Shown here: piece after piece, positions 8,068 through 18,112 of the stretch
How positions within the stretch are numbered: the first letter of the stretch is position 1
Layout of the letters: each line of letters opens with the position of its first letter
DNA from: an uncultured Eubacteriales bacterium
GTDB lineage: Bacteria > Bacillota_I > Bacilli_A > RF39 > UBA660
Direction of reading: 5' to 3'
Length of the DNA stretch: 64,000 nucleotides
Assembly: GCA_905188025.1 (NCBI GenBank)
Contig: CAJJKI010000003.1
Location: 62,001 to 126,000 of the forward strand
Made by a program: the position numbers and the translations under genes
The notes under the pieces: generated by a model
Database searches by the model: none
What the model was told of the DNA's origin: nothing
What the model saw: only the letters and a program-made list of their open reading frames with translations

Positions 8068-9444
8068 ATGAGTAATGAAGAACTATGGACAAAATTTTTA
8101 GAAAATATTAAGAATGAAGTTTCTGATGTATCATTAGTTACTTGGTTTGGAGAAGATGAGACTAAGTTATATTCATTAAAAGATGATATAGCAACTATTG
8201 TAGTAAACCAAGATTTAACTAAAAAGCACCTTGAAAGCCATTATCTTGATATGATGACGGATGTTATGAATAGAATTACTGATTCTAATATAACAATTAA
8301 TATTTTGCTGAGAAGCGAATTAGAAAAAGAAATTAAAGAAGAAAAAAGTAAGCAAATGGCTCTGGAAGTTAATTATGATGATGAAAAACAATCTTCATTA
8401 AATGCTAATTTGAATCCGGATTATACCTTTGAGACTTTTATAGTTGGTAAAAGTAATCAATTTGCTTATAGAGCGTCGAGGGCTATTGCTGAAGAACCAT
8501 GCTCTTATAATCCATTATTCTTATATGGAGAAAGTGGAGTAGGTAAAACACATTTAATGCATGCAATTGGTAATTATATAGTGCAACATACTAATAAAAA
8601 AGTTTTGTATATTTCAAGTGATAAGTTTGTAGATGAATATACAAAGATATTTAGAGGTAATGATAATAAGAATAATTTTGATAAAATTGATGCATTTAAA
8701 GAGAAATATCGTAATATTGATGTATTAATTATTGATGATATTCAGTTTTTAAGTAATGCTCCGAAAGGACAAGAAGAATTCTTTCATACATTTAATGAAT
8801 TATATAATGCAAATAAACAAATTATTATTGCTTCCGACAGATCTGTTGATGATTTAAATTCATTAGAGAATAGATTGTTAACTAGATTTAATTGGGGACT
8901 TACAACAAATATTACAACTCCTGATTATGATTTAAGAATTAATATAATAAATAACAAATTAGCTTTTAAAGAGGCTGCTAGTGATATTCCTAATGATGTA
9001 ATTGAATATATTGCAAATAATTTTGATTCTGATATAAGAAAACTAGAGGGGGCTATTACTAGAGTTTTAGCTTATTCTTCAATGTTTAATAAAGGAAAGA
9101 TTACATTAGATATTGCTGTAGATGCTCTTAAAGATTTACTTAAAGATAGAAGCTTTTATAAGAATGATATACAAAGAATACAAAGAGTAGTATGTGATTA
9201 TTATAAAATTAGTATTGAACAAATGAAAGGAAAGAATAGAAATAATTCAGTTAATTTTCCTAGACAAATAGCAATTTATTTATGTAGAGAGTTAACTGAT
9301 GAGTCTTTTCCTAAAATAGGGTCTTATTTTGGAGGAAGAAACCATTCTACGATCATTAGTGCTGATCAAAAGATAAGAAAAGAGCTTGATACTAATAAAG
9401 ATTTAAAAGAAGTAATACAAGATTTAAAGAGGAGTTTGACTTAG
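8068..9444 (+). CDS. dnaA: chromosomal replication initiator DnaA
   Basis: DnaA binds origin boxes and unwinds the DNA for replication start. The 458 residues show domain I (1-80), a short linker, the AAA+ core with Walker A GESGVGKT at 154-161 and Walker B LIIDDIQF near 220-227, and the C-terminal DNA-binding domain. The box-recognition signature, usually GGRDHTTV, reads GGRNHSTI here (about 420-428): Asp becomes Asn and one Thr becomes Ser. That change coincides with boxes of the TTATCAACA type. The start ATG has a GAGGTAGC ribosome-binding site. Confidence 0.97.
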   Translation: MSNEELWTKFLENIKNEVSDVSLVTWFGEDETKLYSLKDDIATIVVNQDLTKKHLESHYLDMMTDVMNRITDSNITINILLRSELEKEIKEEKSKQMALEVNYDDEKQSSLNANLNPDYTFETFIVGKSNQFAYRASRAIAEEPCSYNPLFLYGESGVGKTHLMHAIGNYIVQHTNKKVLYISSDKFVDEYTKIFRGNDNKNNFDKIDAFKEKYRNIDVLIIDDIQFLSNAPKGQEEFFHTFNELYNANKQIIIASDRSVDDLNSLENRLLTRFNWGLTTNITTPDYDLRINIINNKLAFKEAASDIPNDVIEYIANNFDSDIRKLEGAITRVLAYSSMFNKGKITLDIAVDALKDLLKDRSFYKNDIQRIQRVVCDYYKISIEQMKGKNRNNSVNFPRQIAIYLCRELTDESFPKIGSYFGGRNHSTIISADQKIRKELDTNKDLKEVIQDLKRSLT

Positions 9445-9593
9445 ATTGTTGATACTTGTTAATAAAAAAATACTTATCAACATAAACTGTTGATTAATAA
9501 ACCCTTATAAATAAAGAGATGAGAAGAGTTTTCAACAGTTTCAACAAGTATAATATTAGTAATAATTTAATAAAGAAAGAAGGAAAAATAAAA
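9445..9593 (+). other. dnaA-dnaN intergenic DnaA boxes (incC-like)
   Basis: The 149-base gap contains TTATCAACA at 9474-9482 (exact to the boxes upstream of dnaA), TGTTGATAC at 9448-9456 and TGTTGATTA at 9488-9496, plus TTTTCAACAG further on. In Bacillus a second box cluster in this gap forms part of a bipartite origin, so the same layout is likely. Confidence 0.65.
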
Positions 9594-10709
9594 ATGAAAT
9601 TTGTTATTAAGAAAAGTATTTTATTAGAAAACTTATTGAATACCTCAAAGGCTATTTCAAGTAAAAATTTAATTCCAATATTAACAGGTATTAAATTTGA
9701 TTTATTGGAGGATGGATTATATTTATCAGCAAGTGATTCAGATATATCTATTAGAACATTTATTGAAAAGAGTAAGATTACAGAAGTTGTACAAACTGGT
9801 AGTATTGTTATTAGTGGTAAATATATAGTAGAAATAATTAGAAAGTTACCTGATACAGATATTACTATTGAAGTAGTTGATGGATATAATATGATAATTC
9901 AAACAACAGGATCTGAATTTAATTTAAATGGTATTGATCCTAATGAATTTCCTAATCTTGATCTAGAAGAGACTAAGAATCCAATAGTATTAAATCCAGT
10001 AGTATTTAAAAATATTATTAATCAAACATTCTTTGCTACTTCTTTATCTGAAACTAGACCTCTTTTGACAGGTATTAATTTTAAATTAGATGGAGAAATA
10101 TTAGAAGTTATAGCTACTGATAGTTATCGTTTAGCTAGAAAACAAATTAATTTAAAAGAAAAATATGAAAATGACTTTAATTTAGTTATACCAGGAAAGA
10201 ATTTATTAGAATTAGCAAGAATACTTGAAGATGATAAAGAGAATGTATATTTGCATATATTTAATAATAAAGTATTGTTTAAATATAAGAATATAATTTT
10301 CTTATCTAGATTGATTAGTGGTACATATCCAGTATCTTCAAATATTATTCCTAATAATTTTAGAATTGATATAGAATGTAATTATGGAGATTTATATGAT
10401 ATGATCGATAGAGCTTCTTTACTTACATCTGATAAAGATAAGAATACTATTAAGTTAGTACTTCATAATAGAGAATTGATTATATCTTCTAATTCTCCAG
10501 AAATTGGTAAAGTAGAAGAAAAAATTAATATTGATAATGATTCAGAAATGTCTATATCCTTTAGTTCTAAGTATATGTTAGAAGCAATTAAGAGCTTTAA
10601 TTCAGAGAAGATACATATTCTTATGAATGATGATAATTCACCAATTATAGTTAAGAGTGATAAAGAAGTATCATTAATTCAATTAGTATTACCTATAAAA
10701 ACTTATTAA
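9594..10709 (+). CDS. dnaN: DNA polymerase III beta sliding clamp
   Basis: DnaN forms the ring that tethers the replicative polymerase to DNA. 371 residues from the ATG at 9594 (MKFVIKKS...), the normal clamp length, with three repeated domains and the C-terminal LPIKTY ending close to the family's LPVRTY. An in-frame upstream ATG at 9519 would add 25 non-conserved residues and swallow the origin repeats, so I chose 9594, which has AGAAGGAA just upstream. A terminator follows at 10725-10759. Confidence 0.96.
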   Translation: MKFVIKKSILLENLLNTSKAISSKNLIPILTGIKFDLLEDGLYLSASDSDISIRTFIEKSKITEVVQTGSIVISGKYIVEIIRKLPDTDITIEVVDGYNMIIQTTGSEFNLNGIDPNEFPNLDLEETKNPIVLNPVVFKNIINQTFFATSLSETRPLLTGINFKLDGEILEVIATDSYRLARKQINLKEKYENDFNLVIPGKNLLELARILEDDKENVYLHIFNNKVLFKYKNIIFLSRLISGTYPVSSNIIPNNFRIDIECNYGDLYDMIDRASLLTSDKDKNTIKLVLHNRELIISSNSPEIGKVEEKINIDNDSEMSISFSSKYMLEAIKSFNSEKIHILMNDDNSPIIVKSDKEVSLIQLVLPIKTY

Positions 10710-10724
10710 TAATTAGAAAAAAAT

Positions 10725-10759
10725 AAAAAAATTGGACAATAAAGTCTAATTTTTTTTAT
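10725..10759 (+). terminator. terminator after dnaN
   Basis: ATTGGAC and GTCTAAT pair around a short loop, preceded by an A run and followed by eight T. Confidence 0.7.
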
Positions 10760-10781
10760 TTTTTGGAGAGTTCTACATATT

Positions 10782-10809
10782 TTGACAAATTTTGACAATT
10801 CAGTATGAT
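10782..10809 (+). promoter_or_regulatory. promoter of the comK-like gene
   Basis: TTGACA, a 16-base spacer and TATGAT lie 27 bases before the TTG start. A second TTGACA follows 10 bases after the first, a tandem TTTGACAA repeat that could also be a binding site. Confidence 0.6.
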
Positions 10810-10836
10810 TTAATAAAAGGTTAAGGAGGGATTATT

Positions 10837-11280
10837 TTGGATGAAATTAATAGATCAACACTTTTGTTGATAGGACTTGATGATAATAAAACTAGAGTTA
10901 TTACATATGATAGTGATTATTTAGTTGATGAAAGTGCAAGGGATATAGTTAATCAATCTTGTATAAATTTTGGAAATACTTTGATGCAAAGAATAAAGAT
11001 GACTAAAAGCTTAGTAAATATATCTTCTAAAGCACCAGTATTAATTGAAGAATCAAGAGATATTATCTTTTTTCCGCTTAAATCACCAAGATTAAAGAAT
11101 AATATTTGGGTATCATTTAATAATTTAAATAGTTATGATAAAATTGATGATAAAACTAGACTTAATTTTAAGGGAAATAAAACTATTTTACTTGACTTTT
11201 CATACTATATTTTTGACAATCAAGTTACTAAAGCAATACTATTACATTATGAGATAAAAAAAAGAAGAAAAAGTTTATAA
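10837..11280 (+). CDS. ComK-family competence transcription factor
   Basis: The 147-residue product resembles ComK, the master activator of DNA-uptake genes in Bacillus. Shared landmarks in order: a DxSxxxFG-like segment (NQSCINFGNTL, about residues 38-48), then ISSKAPVLIE against ComK's ISHKPPIMVD, then IIFFPLKSPRLKNNIWVSF against IFLFPTLSSTRPQCGWISH, and SYYIFDNQVTKAILL against SYNSFENQVYRTAWL. It lacks the C-terminal tail of ComK. The start is TTG at 10837 behind a strong AAGGAGGG ribosome-binding site; no ATG is in frame nearby. It replaces the S4-domain gene (yaaA) usually found between dnaN and recF. Family assignment is by eye; whether it controls competence is not shown. Confidence 0.75.
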   Translation: MDEINRSTLLLIGLDDNKTRVITYDSDYLVDESARDIVNQSCINFGNTLMQRIKMTKSLVNISSKAPVLIEESRDIIFFPLKSPRLKNNIWVSFNNLNSYDKIDDKTRLNFKGNKTILLDFSYYIFDNQVTKAILLHYEIKKRRKSL

Positions 11281-11305
11281 AAAAAGGACTTTTTCTTTTA
11301 TTTTT
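11264..11305 (+). terminator. terminator overlapping the end of the comK-like gene
   Basis: GAAAAAGT near the stop codon pairs with ACTTTTTC 20 bases on, followed by a T-rich run. Confidence 0.55.
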
Positions 11306-11315
11306 AAGGATTTTA

Positions 11316-11324
11316 TGGTATAAT
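11316..11324 (+). promoter_or_regulatory. extended -10 promoter of recF
   Basis: TGGTATAAT is a perfect extended -10 element about 65 bases before the recF start. No good -35 is seen. Confidence 0.5.
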
Positions 11325-11390
11325 TATAGTGTAATTATTAAATGATAATGTATATTTATGGGCGTGATATTATATGGTTGGTATATTGAT

Positions 11391-12500
11391 ATGAAAATTC
11401 AAAATTTAAATCTAAAAAATTTTAGAAATTATAATAAATTAGATATATCATTTAATGATAAATTAAATATAATTATTGGTAATAATGCCCAAGGAAAGAC
11501 TAATATATTAGAAGCTATATATTATTTATCTATTACTAAACCGATATCTATAAATAATGATAAAAGTATTATTATGCGTGATAAAGAGGGTACTAGTATA
11601 TCAACAGTTGTTGTTGATAAAGATTCTAGTAATAAACTTACGATTAATGTTACTAGTAATGGTAAGAAATTATTGATAAATAGTAATGAGATAAAGAAAC
11701 ATAGTGATTTTATTGGTAAACTTAAAGTAATATTATTTACTCCTGATAGTTTAGGTATTATAAAAGAGGGACCTGGTAATAGAAGAAGATTTTTAAATAT
11801 AGAGATTAGTCAATTATATGTTAGATATATAAATATACTTAATGAATTTAATGTTATATTAAAACAAAGAAATGAATATTTAAAAATCATTCGTGAAGGT
11901 AACTATAATAAAGAATATATGAATATTTTAAATGAGAAGTTTATTTCTTTATCTATTGATATATATAAGTATCGTAAGAAGTTTATTGATTTACTTAATA
12001 GATATATTGGTAGTATTTTTAAAGATATTTCTTCTTATGAGGGTTTATCTTTAAGGTATATTACTAATATTGATTTAAGTGATATGAATAATATTGAAAA
12101 AGTGCTTATGGAAAAAATTGATGCTGGATTTAATCGAGATGTAATTTATGGTAGTACTTTGATAGGGCCTCATAGAGATGATTTTAGCTTTATTTTGGAA
12201 GATAATGATTTATTGTTATATGGTTCACAAGGGCAGTTAAAGATGGCTGTATTGGCTCTTAAATTAGCTGAGATAGAGGTATTTAAAGATATTTGTGGAG
12301 AGAATCCTGTAATATTACTTGATGATTTGTTTAGTGAATTGGATATTAATAAAAGAAATAAAGTTATTAATTATTTAAATAAGGATATGCAAACTATTAT
12401 TACAACTACTGATTTGAGTAATGTAGATGAAGAATATATTAATAATTCATATATTTTTGAAATAGAAAATGGAGCAGTAATTTATAAAAATTACGACTAA
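11391..12500 (+). CDS. recF: DNA replication and repair ATPase RecF
   Basis: RecF is an SMC-like ATPase that helps load RecA at gaps with RecO and RecR. 369 residues: Walker A GNNAQGKTN near residue 32-40, the long coiled middle, the signature YGSQGQLK, and Walker B ILLDDLFSELD. I chose the ATG giving MKIQNLNLKNFRNY, which fits the family N-terminus; an in-frame ATG at 11358 adds 11 residues. Neither has a clear ribosome-binding site, so translation start is uncertain. gyrB follows after 18 bases. Confidence 0.94.
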   Translation: MKIQNLNLKNFRNYNKLDISFNDKLNIIIGNNAQGKTNILEAIYYLSITKPISINNDKSIIMRDKEGTSISTVVVDKDSSNKLTINVTSNGKKLLINSNEIKKHSDFIGKLKVILFTPDSLGIIKEGPGNRRRFLNIEISQLYVRYINILNEFNVILKQRNEYLKIIREGNYNKEYMNILNEKFISLSIDIYKYRKKFIDLLNRYIGSIFKDISSYEGLSLRYITNIDLSDMNNIEKVLMEKIDAGFNRDVIYGSTLIGPHRDDFSFILEDNDLLLYGSQGQLKMAVLALKLAEIEVFKDICGENPVILLDDLFSELDINKRNKVINYLNKDMQTIITTTDLSNVDEEYINNSYIFEIENGAVIYKNYD

Positions 12501-12518
12501 AGAGAGGGACGTGATAAT

Positions 12519-14450
12519 ATGAAAGAAAATAAGAATGAACATTATGATGCTTCGGATATTCAAGTATTGGAAGGACTTGAGGCAGTAAGAAAAAGACCTG
12601 GTATGTATATTGGTACTACTGATATTAAAGGATTACACCATCTAGTTTGGGAAATAGTTGATAATTCTATTGATGAGGCTTTAGCAGGATATTGTAATAA
12701 TATTGAAGTTGTTATTAATAAAGATAATTCAATAACTGTTAAAGATGATGGTAGAGGTATTCCTGTTGATATTCATCCTAAAACAAAGAAATCTACTGTA
12801 GAAACAGTTTATACTGTTCTTCATGCTGGAGGTAAATTTGGTGGTGGAGGATACAAAGTATCAGGAGGACTACATGGTGTAGGTGCATCAGTAGTTAATG
12901 CTTTATCTAAATGGGTAGAGGTTAGAGTATATAAAAATGCACAGGTTTACTTTATAAGATTTGAAAATGGTGGACATACTGTTGAACCTCTTAAAGTTAT
13001 TGATACTTGTAGTCCAGATAGAACAGGTACTACAGTTACTTTTAAACCTGATCCTGATATTTTTGATAGTGAAATATATGATTATGATACTTTGAAAGTT
13101 AGAATTCGTGAATTAGCATTTTTAAATCGTGGATTATCTATTACTTTAAGAGATGATCGTGATATGGAGGATACTATTGGTGAGACTTTCTTATATGAAG
13201 GTGGAATTAGTGAGTATGTTAGATTTATAAATCAAGGAAAAACTCCTATTCATGATGATATTATTCATTTATCTGGAGAAGAAGATGGAGTACAATTTGA
13301 AGTAGCAATGCAATATAATTCTGGATATACTGAGAATATTTACTCTTTTGTTAATAATATTAATACCCATGATGGTGGAACTCATGAAGAAGGTGTTAGA
13401 AGAGCTTTAACGAGAGTTATTAATGCTTATGCTAGAAAAAATGGAATATTGAAAGATAAAGATGATTCTTTGACTGGTGATGATGTTAAAGAAGGTCTTA
13501 CTATGATTATTTCATGTAAGCATCCTAATCCTCAATTTGAAGGACAAACTAAAGGTAGATTAGGTAATTCTGAAGTTAGAAAATTAGCTGATAATGTATT
13601 TTCACAAGGATTTGAAAGATTTTTACTAGAAAATCCTGAGGATGCTAAGACTATTGTTAATAAAGCAATGTTGGCATGTAGAGCAAGAAATGCTGCTAGA
13701 AAAGCAAGAGAAATTACTAGAAAAACAGATTTAGCTACTACTAATTTCTTTGGTAAGTTGTCTGATTGTAAGAGTAAAGATCCTAAAATATCAGAAATAT
13801 TTATAGTCGAGGGAGATAGTGCTGGTGGTAGTGCTAAGAAGGGAAGAGATTCTTTGACACAAGCTATTCTTCCATTAAGAGGTAAAATATTAAATGTAGA
13901 GAAAGCTAGACTAGATAAGGCTTTATCTAATGAGGAAATTAGAACAATTATTACAGCATTTGGTACTGGTATTGGAGAAGAATTTGATTTAAATAAACTT
14001 CGTTATGATAAGATAATAATCATGACCGATGCCGATGTTGATGGATCACATATTAGAGTATTATTGTTAACATTATTTTATAGATTCTTTAAACCTATAG
14101 TAGAAGCAGGACATGTATATGCTGCTCAGCCACCTTTATTTAGAATAATGCATGGTAAAACACGAAAATATGTTCTTGATGAAAAAGAGAAAGAAGAATA
14201 TTTAGCATCATTACCTGAAGGAGTAAGAAATAGGGCAGAGATAGCTCGTATGAAAGGACTTGGTGAAATGGATGCTGAAGAGTTAAATGAAACTACTATG
14301 GATATTAATAAGCGTATTTTAAGAAGAATTACTGTTGATGATTGTGTAGCTGCAGATAAAGTATTTGAAAAACTTATGGGTGATGATGTTGAACCTAGAA
14401 GAAGTTTTATTGAGGAGAATGCGAGATTTGTTGAAAATCTTGATATATAG
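12519..14450 (+). CDS. gyrB: DNA gyrase subunit B
   Basis: GyrB is the ATPase half of gyrase, which introduces negative supercoils. 643 residues with the GHKL ATP-binding N-terminus ([30 protein letters not shown]), the transducer domain, and the Toprim region with EGDSAGGSA and the DADVDGSH metal-binding motif. The [12 protein letters not shown] segment is fully standard. It is followed after 17 bases by gyrA, so they form one operon. Confidence 0.98.
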   Translation: MKENKNEHYDASDIQVLEGLEAVRKRPGMYIGTTDIKGLHHLVWEIVDNSIDEALAGYCNNIEVVINKDNSITVKDDGRGIPVDIHPKTKKSTVETVYTVLHAGGKFGGGGYKVSGGLHGVGASVVNALSKWVEVRVYKNAQVYFIRFENGGHTVEPLKVIDTCSPDRTGTTVTFKPDPDIFDSEIYDYDTLKVRIRELAFLNRGLSITLRDDRDMEDTIGETFLYEGGISEYVRFINQGKTPIHDDIIHLSGEEDGVQFEVAMQYNSGYTENIYSFVNNINTHDGGTHEEGVRRALTRVINAYARKNGILKDKDDSLTGDDVKEGLTMIISCKHPNPQFEGQTKGRLGNSEVRKLADNVFSQGFERFLLENPEDAKTIVNKAMLACRARNAARKAREITRKTDLATTNFFGKLSDCKSKDPKISEIFIVEGDSAGGSAKKGRDSLTQAILPLRGKILNVEKARLDKALSNEEIRTIITAFGTGIGEEFDLNKLRYDKIIIMTDADVDGSHIRVLLLTLFYRFFKPIVEAGHVYAAQPPLFRIMHGKTRKYVLDEKEKEEYLASLPEGVRNRAEIARMKGLGEMDAEELNETTMDINKRILRRITVDDCVAADKVFEKLMGDDVEPRRSFIEENARFVENLDI

Positions 14451-14467
14451 TAGGGGGTGAATGTTAA

Positions 14468-17095
14468 ATGAATGAAGAAAATAATAAAAATTTAGATGAA
14501 CTTGTTGATAGAGCTATGAATGATATGAATGAATCTAGTGAAGATACAAGTGCATCAGTACAGGAAAATAATGATTCAATAGCTGATGATGGTAATGATT
14601 TTAGTGGGGTATTTCATGAGAGAGATAGTTTATCAGAGAACAATATTGTTGATGAAGTGGAAAAATCTTTCTTAGATTACTCAATGAGTGTTATTACTTC
14701 ACGTGCAATACCAGATTTAAGAGATGGATTAAAGCCTGTTCATAGAAGAATTTTATGGAGTATGTATAATTCTGGTTATACTCCAGATAAACCGCATAGA
14801 AAATCTGCTAAAACTGTTGGTGAAGTTATGGGTAATTATCACCCTCATGGAGATAGTTCTATATATGAAGCAATGGTTAGAATGGCACAAGATTTTAATC
14901 AACGTTATCTTTTGATAGATGGCCATGGTAATTTTGGTAATATTGAAGGTGATGGGGCTGCAGCAATGCGTTATACTGAATCACGTTTGTCAAAACTATC
15001 ATTAGAATTACTTAGTGATATTCGTAAGAATACTGTTGATATGACTAAAAACTTTGATGAAACATTAGATGAACCGGTTGTTCTTCCTAGTAGATTCCCT
15101 AATATTTTAGTTAATGGTACTATGGGTATTGCTGTTGGTATGGCTACAAATATTCCACCACATAATTTGGGTGAAGTTATAGATGGTTGTGTTGCTTATA
15201 TTGATAATCCTGAGATAGATACAATGGGATTAATGCAACATATTAAGGGACCTGATTTTCCTACTGGTGGTATTATACTTGGTAATTCTGGTATTAAAAA
15301 AGCTTATGAAACTGGTAGAGGTTCTATTACTATTAGAAGTAGAGCAGAAATAGTTGAACATAATAATCATAGTTCTATTGTTATAACTGAAGTTCCTTAT
15401 GGTGTTAATACGATGGAACTTAAGAATAAGGTAGCAGAACTTGTTAGAGATAAAATAATTGATGGTATATCTGATTATCATACAGATTTAAAAGATGGGG
15501 TTAAGATTACTATTACTTTAAAAAGAGACGCTAATCCGCAAGTAGTATTAAATAATTTATATAAGCATACTAATTTTCAAATTCAATATGGTATTATCTT
15601 CTTGATGATTGATTCTGGTACTCCTAGAACTTTAGGTCTTAAGGATATTATTGCTAAATATATTGATTATCAAAAAGAAGTTATTATAAGAAGAACCAAG
15701 TTTGATCTTGATAAGGATGAGAAGCGTGTTCATATTTTAGAAGGTTATAAGATTGCTCAAGATAATATTGATGAGGTTATTCAAATAATTAGAAATGCTA
15801 AGAGTGATGTTGAGGCTAAGGATAAGTTAATTAGTAGATTTAATTTATCAGATGTTCAAGCTGATGCTATATTAGAGTTAAAATTAAGACGTTTAACTGG
15901 ATTAGAGAGAGATAAGATTGAAGCAGAACTTAATGCCTTGTTGATAGAGATAGAAGAATTGAAATCTATATTAGCTTCTAATCAAAAGGTATTAGATATT
16001 ATTAAAAAGGAAATGCTTGAGATTAAGAATAAATATGCTGATGAGCGTAGGACTCATATTGATATGACTGCTATCGATTATATTGATGATGAAACGTTAA
16101 TTCCTGAGGAAAAGATAGTTATTACTTTAACTAAAAAGGGTTATATTAAGAGGTTACCTGTTGATACGTATAAAACTCAACATCGTGGTGGTGTTGGTAT
16201 TAAGGGTATGTCTATTAATGAAGAGGATTTTGTTGAGCAAATGCTTAATTGTTCTACACATGATTATGTTTTATTCTTTACTAATAAGGGTAAGGTGTAT
16301 CGTGTTAAAGGATATGAAATTCCTGAATATAGTAGACAATCTAAGGGATTACCTATTGTTAACTTGTTAAATATGGAGCAAGGTGAATATGTTACTTCAT
16401 TGTTGAATGGATCAAAGAATGATGGTTGTAAGTATTTGGTATTTGCTACTAAGAGTGGATTAATTAAGAGAACTGATGTATCTGAATTCTATAATATTCG
16501 TGCTAATGGTAAGAAGTTTATTACTTTAAGGGAAGATGATGAGTTAATTTCTGTTAAGAATACTAATGGTAAGTGTGACATATTAATGGCTGCTTCTAAT
16601 GGTAGAATGGTTCGTTTTGCTGAGAATTTGGTTAGAGTAATGGGCCGCGGAGCTAGTGGTGTAAAGGGTATTACTTTAGATGGAAGTATTCTTGTTGGTA
16701 TGGAAATTGCTGAAGAGAATGAAGACGTATTGGTTGTTACTGAAAATGGTTATGGTAAAAAGACTCCAATTGGTGAGTATCGTGTTACTAATCGTGGAGG
16801 TAAGGGTGTTAAAACTTTAAATATTACTGAAAAGAATGGTTCAATTACTTCATTTAAGACTGTTGACAATAGTAAAGATTTAATTATTATAACTAATGAG
16901 GGTATTATTATTAGATTAGCTGTTGATAAGATATCTGAAATGAGTAGGGTAACGCAGGGTGTTAAATTGATTAATTTACGTGAAGGTCAAAAGGTAAGTT
17001 CAATTTCTATTGTTGATACTAGTGAGGATGATACGGTAGAAAATAGTGATACTAATGAATCTTCTGAGACTACTGATGTTACTCAAGATAATTAA
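14468..17095 (+). CDS. gyrA: DNA gyrase subunit A
   Basis: GyrA cuts and rejoins DNA in the gyrase A2B2 complex. 875 residues. The catalytic tyrosine is residue 169 in AAMRYTES; the quinolone-determining segment reads [12 protein letters not shown], with the sensitive-type serine. The C-terminal beta-pinwheel has GyrA-box-like motifs HRGGVGIKG and NRGGKGVKT. The protein has a non-conserved acidic Asn/Asp/Glu/Ser-rich extension of about 60 residues before the usual start, and an acidic tail. A strong terminator follows. Confidence 0.97.
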   Translation: MNEENNKNLDELVDRAMNDMNESSEDTSASVQENNDSIADDGNDFSGVFHERDSLSENNIVDEVEKSFLDYSMSVITSRAIPDLRDGLKPVHRRILWSMYNSGYTPDKPHRKSAKTVGEVMGNYHPHGDSSIYEAMVRMAQDFNQRYLLIDGHGNFGNIEGDGAAAMRYTESRLSKLSLELLSDIRKNTVDMTKNFDETLDEPVVLPSRFPNILVNGTMGIAVGMATNIPPHNLGEVIDGCVAYIDNPEIDTMGLMQHIKGPDFPTGGIILGNSGIKKAYETGRGSITIRSRAEIVEHNNHSSIVITEVPYGVNTMELKNKVAELVRDKIIDGISDYHTDLKDGVKITITLKRDANPQVVLNNLYKHTNFQIQYGIIFLMIDSGTPRTLGLKDIIAKYIDYQKEVIIRRTKFDLDKDEKRVHILEGYKIAQDNIDEVIQIIRNAKSDVEAKDKLISRFNLSDVQADAILELKLRRLTGLERDKIEAELNALLIEIEELKSILASNQKVLDIIKKEMLEIKNKYADERRTHIDMTAIDYIDDETLIPEEKIVITLTKKGYIKRLPVDTYKTQHRGGVGIKGMSINEEDFVEQMLNCSTHDYVLFFTNKGKVYRVKGYEIPEYSRQSKGLPIVNLLNMEQGEYVTSLLNGSKNDGCKYLVFATKSGLIKRTDVSEFYNIRANGKKFITLREDDELISVKNTNGKCDILMAASNGRMVRFAENLVRVMGRGASGVKGITLDGSILVGMEIAEENEDVLVVTENGYGKKTPIGEYRVTNRGGKGVKTLNITEKNGSITSFKTVDNSKDLIIITNEGIIIRLAVDKISEMSRVTQGVKLINLREGQKVSSISIVDTSEDDTVENSDTNESSETTDVTQDN

Positions 17096-17106
17096 TATTA
17101 ATAAAA

Positions 17107-17130
17107 GGGCACATTAAATGTGCTTTTTTT
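17107..17130 (+). terminator. terminator of the gyrB-gyrA operon
   Basis: GCACAT, three-base loop, ATGTGC and eight T, 14 bases after the gyrA stop. Confidence 0.85.
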
Positions 17131-17171
17131 ATGTCTTTTTATAATAAAATTTAGCATTTTAGCCATTAACC

Positions 17172-17184
17172 TGTTGATAGAGCA
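17172..17184 (-). repeat. 13-mer shared with oriC, copy 2
   Basis: TGTTGATAGAGCA here is the reverse complement of TGCTCTATCAACA at 7793-7805 in oriC. It contains the DnaA-box-like core TATCAACA. Confidence 0.6.
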
Positions 17185-17226
17185 TTTTTTCTTTTGTGAT
17201 ATGTATGCATATTTTATAATAAAAAT

Positions 17227-17240
17227 ATTTCCCGGGAAAT
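17227..17240. promoter_or_regulatory. Noc-binding site (NBS), copy 2
   Basis: Perfect ATTTCCCGGGAAAT palindrome. The flanks also match copy 1: AAAAAT before and an AT run after. Confidence 0.85.
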
Positions 17241-17279
17241 AATTTTTTTATTTATTTTTTGATAATAATTATTTTTACT

Positions 17280-17292
17280 TGTTGATAGAGCA
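17280..17292 (-). repeat. 13-mer shared with oriC, copy 3
   Basis: A second exact TGTTGATAGAGCA, 108 bases from the previous one and on the same strand. Confidence 0.6.
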
Positions 17293-17416
17293 AATCAATA
17301 TAATTAAAAACTGTAATTATTTGTATTCATTTTTTTAAATTTTGCAATTATATAATTACAATTTTTAAAAAAATGTTGATATGTATTTGCAATTTTTATT
17401 TATATAAAATTATCAA

Positions 17417-17432
17417 TGTTCCACGTGAAACA
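17417..17432 (+). promoter_or_regulatory. parS: parS site 1 (exact)
   Basis: TGTTCCACGTGAAACA matches the ParB consensus TGTTNCACGTGAAACA at all positions. Confidence 0.9.
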
Positions 17433-17605
17433 TATATTACATTTTTATGAATATATAGTATCTTTATTTATTTTGATACTTTTTTCTTTATTTATATTAA
17501 CATTTTAATTATATTTTTATTATATTCTACGAGGAACCTTATATAATATATTTATTTAAATATTTTTATTTTATTGCTACAAGTTTTTATTATGAATAAT
17601 TTCAA

Positions 17606-17621
17606 CGTTCCACGTGAAACT
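17606..17621 (+). promoter_or_regulatory. parS: parS site 2 (variant)
   Basis: CGTTCCACGTGAAACT keeps the 14-base core and differs only at the two outermost bases. Confidence 0.75.
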
Positions 17622-17694
17622 ATGTAGCATTAATATTTTAATTAATTATTATTTATATATGTTTAATAATTTTTATAGTGGATTAAAAAAAGAA

Positions 17695-17710
17695 TGTTTC
17701 ACGTGGAACA
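17695..17710 (-). promoter_or_regulatory. parS: parS site 3 (exact)
   Basis: TGTTTCACGTGGAACA; its reverse complement is an exact parS. Followed by TTGAGTGTAA, also found after site 9. Confidence 0.9.
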
Positions 17711-17750
17711 TTGAGTGTAATTATTTATTTAATTTTAATTATAAAATTCT

Positions 17751-17778
17751 TGCCTTTAATTTATGATTGTTGTATAAT
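17751..17778 (+). promoter_or_regulatory. promoter of the SRP RNA gene
   Basis: TTGCCT, 17-base spacer, TATAAT, ending about 7 bases before the first base of the RNA stem. Confidence 0.75.
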
Positions 17779-17784
17779 TTATTT

Positions 17785-17860
17785 GCGCGACAATAATGTG
17801 GGAACCAAGTCAGGATCGGAAGATAGCAGCTTTAACTATTAATTATTGTGTGCGCTTTTT
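17785..17860 (+). ncRNA. ffs: signal recognition particle RNA (small bacterial type)
   Basis: The SRP RNA scaffolds Ffh for co-translational targeting. The conserved domain IV core is present: AGTCAGGATCGGAAGATAGCAGC spans 17809-17831 with the GGAA tetraloop closed by ATC/GAT and the symmetric and asymmetric loops in place. The ends pair: GCGC with GCGC and ACAATAAT with ATTATTGT, followed by a T run as terminator. At about 72 bases it is a minimal hairpin lacking an Alu domain. In Bacillus the SRP RNA gene is also close to tadA and dnaX. Confidence 0.92.
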
Positions 17861-17876
17861 ATATTTCAAATTACAA

Positions 17877-17892
17877 TGTTCCACGTGAAACA
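17877..17892 (+). promoter_or_regulatory. parS: parS site 4 (exact)
   Basis: TGTTCCACGTGAAACA, exact, 16 bases after the SRP RNA terminator. Confidence 0.9.
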
Positions 17893-17964
17893 TTGTTTTT
17901 TTATTTTATATTAAGATACATAATACTTTGTAGAATTGTTATTTTTATTAAAGTTGTTCTATAA

Positions 17965-17980
17965 CGTTTCACGTGGAACT
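17965..17980 (-). promoter_or_regulatory. parS: parS site 5 (variant)
   Basis: CGTTTCACGTGGAACT; reverse complement differs from consensus only at the two outer bases. Confidence 0.75.
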
Positions 17981-18112
17981 ATGTATAGCTATATAGTTTA
18001 AATTTTGATTTATTATATATGCAATTTTTTAAATGTCACAATATTACTTTATTAATTTTTGTAATTAGTTATATACAATTTTTTATTTATGGATTTATTA
18101 TTATTATTAAGT

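Larger units (their letters stand above)
17606..17710 (+). repeat. duplicated parS module X, copy 1
   Basis: A parS site, about 75 bases beginning ACTATGTAGCATTAAT and containing AATTAATTATTATTTATATA, then a second parS. The same unit with small changes is at 18146-18254. Confidence 0.8.
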
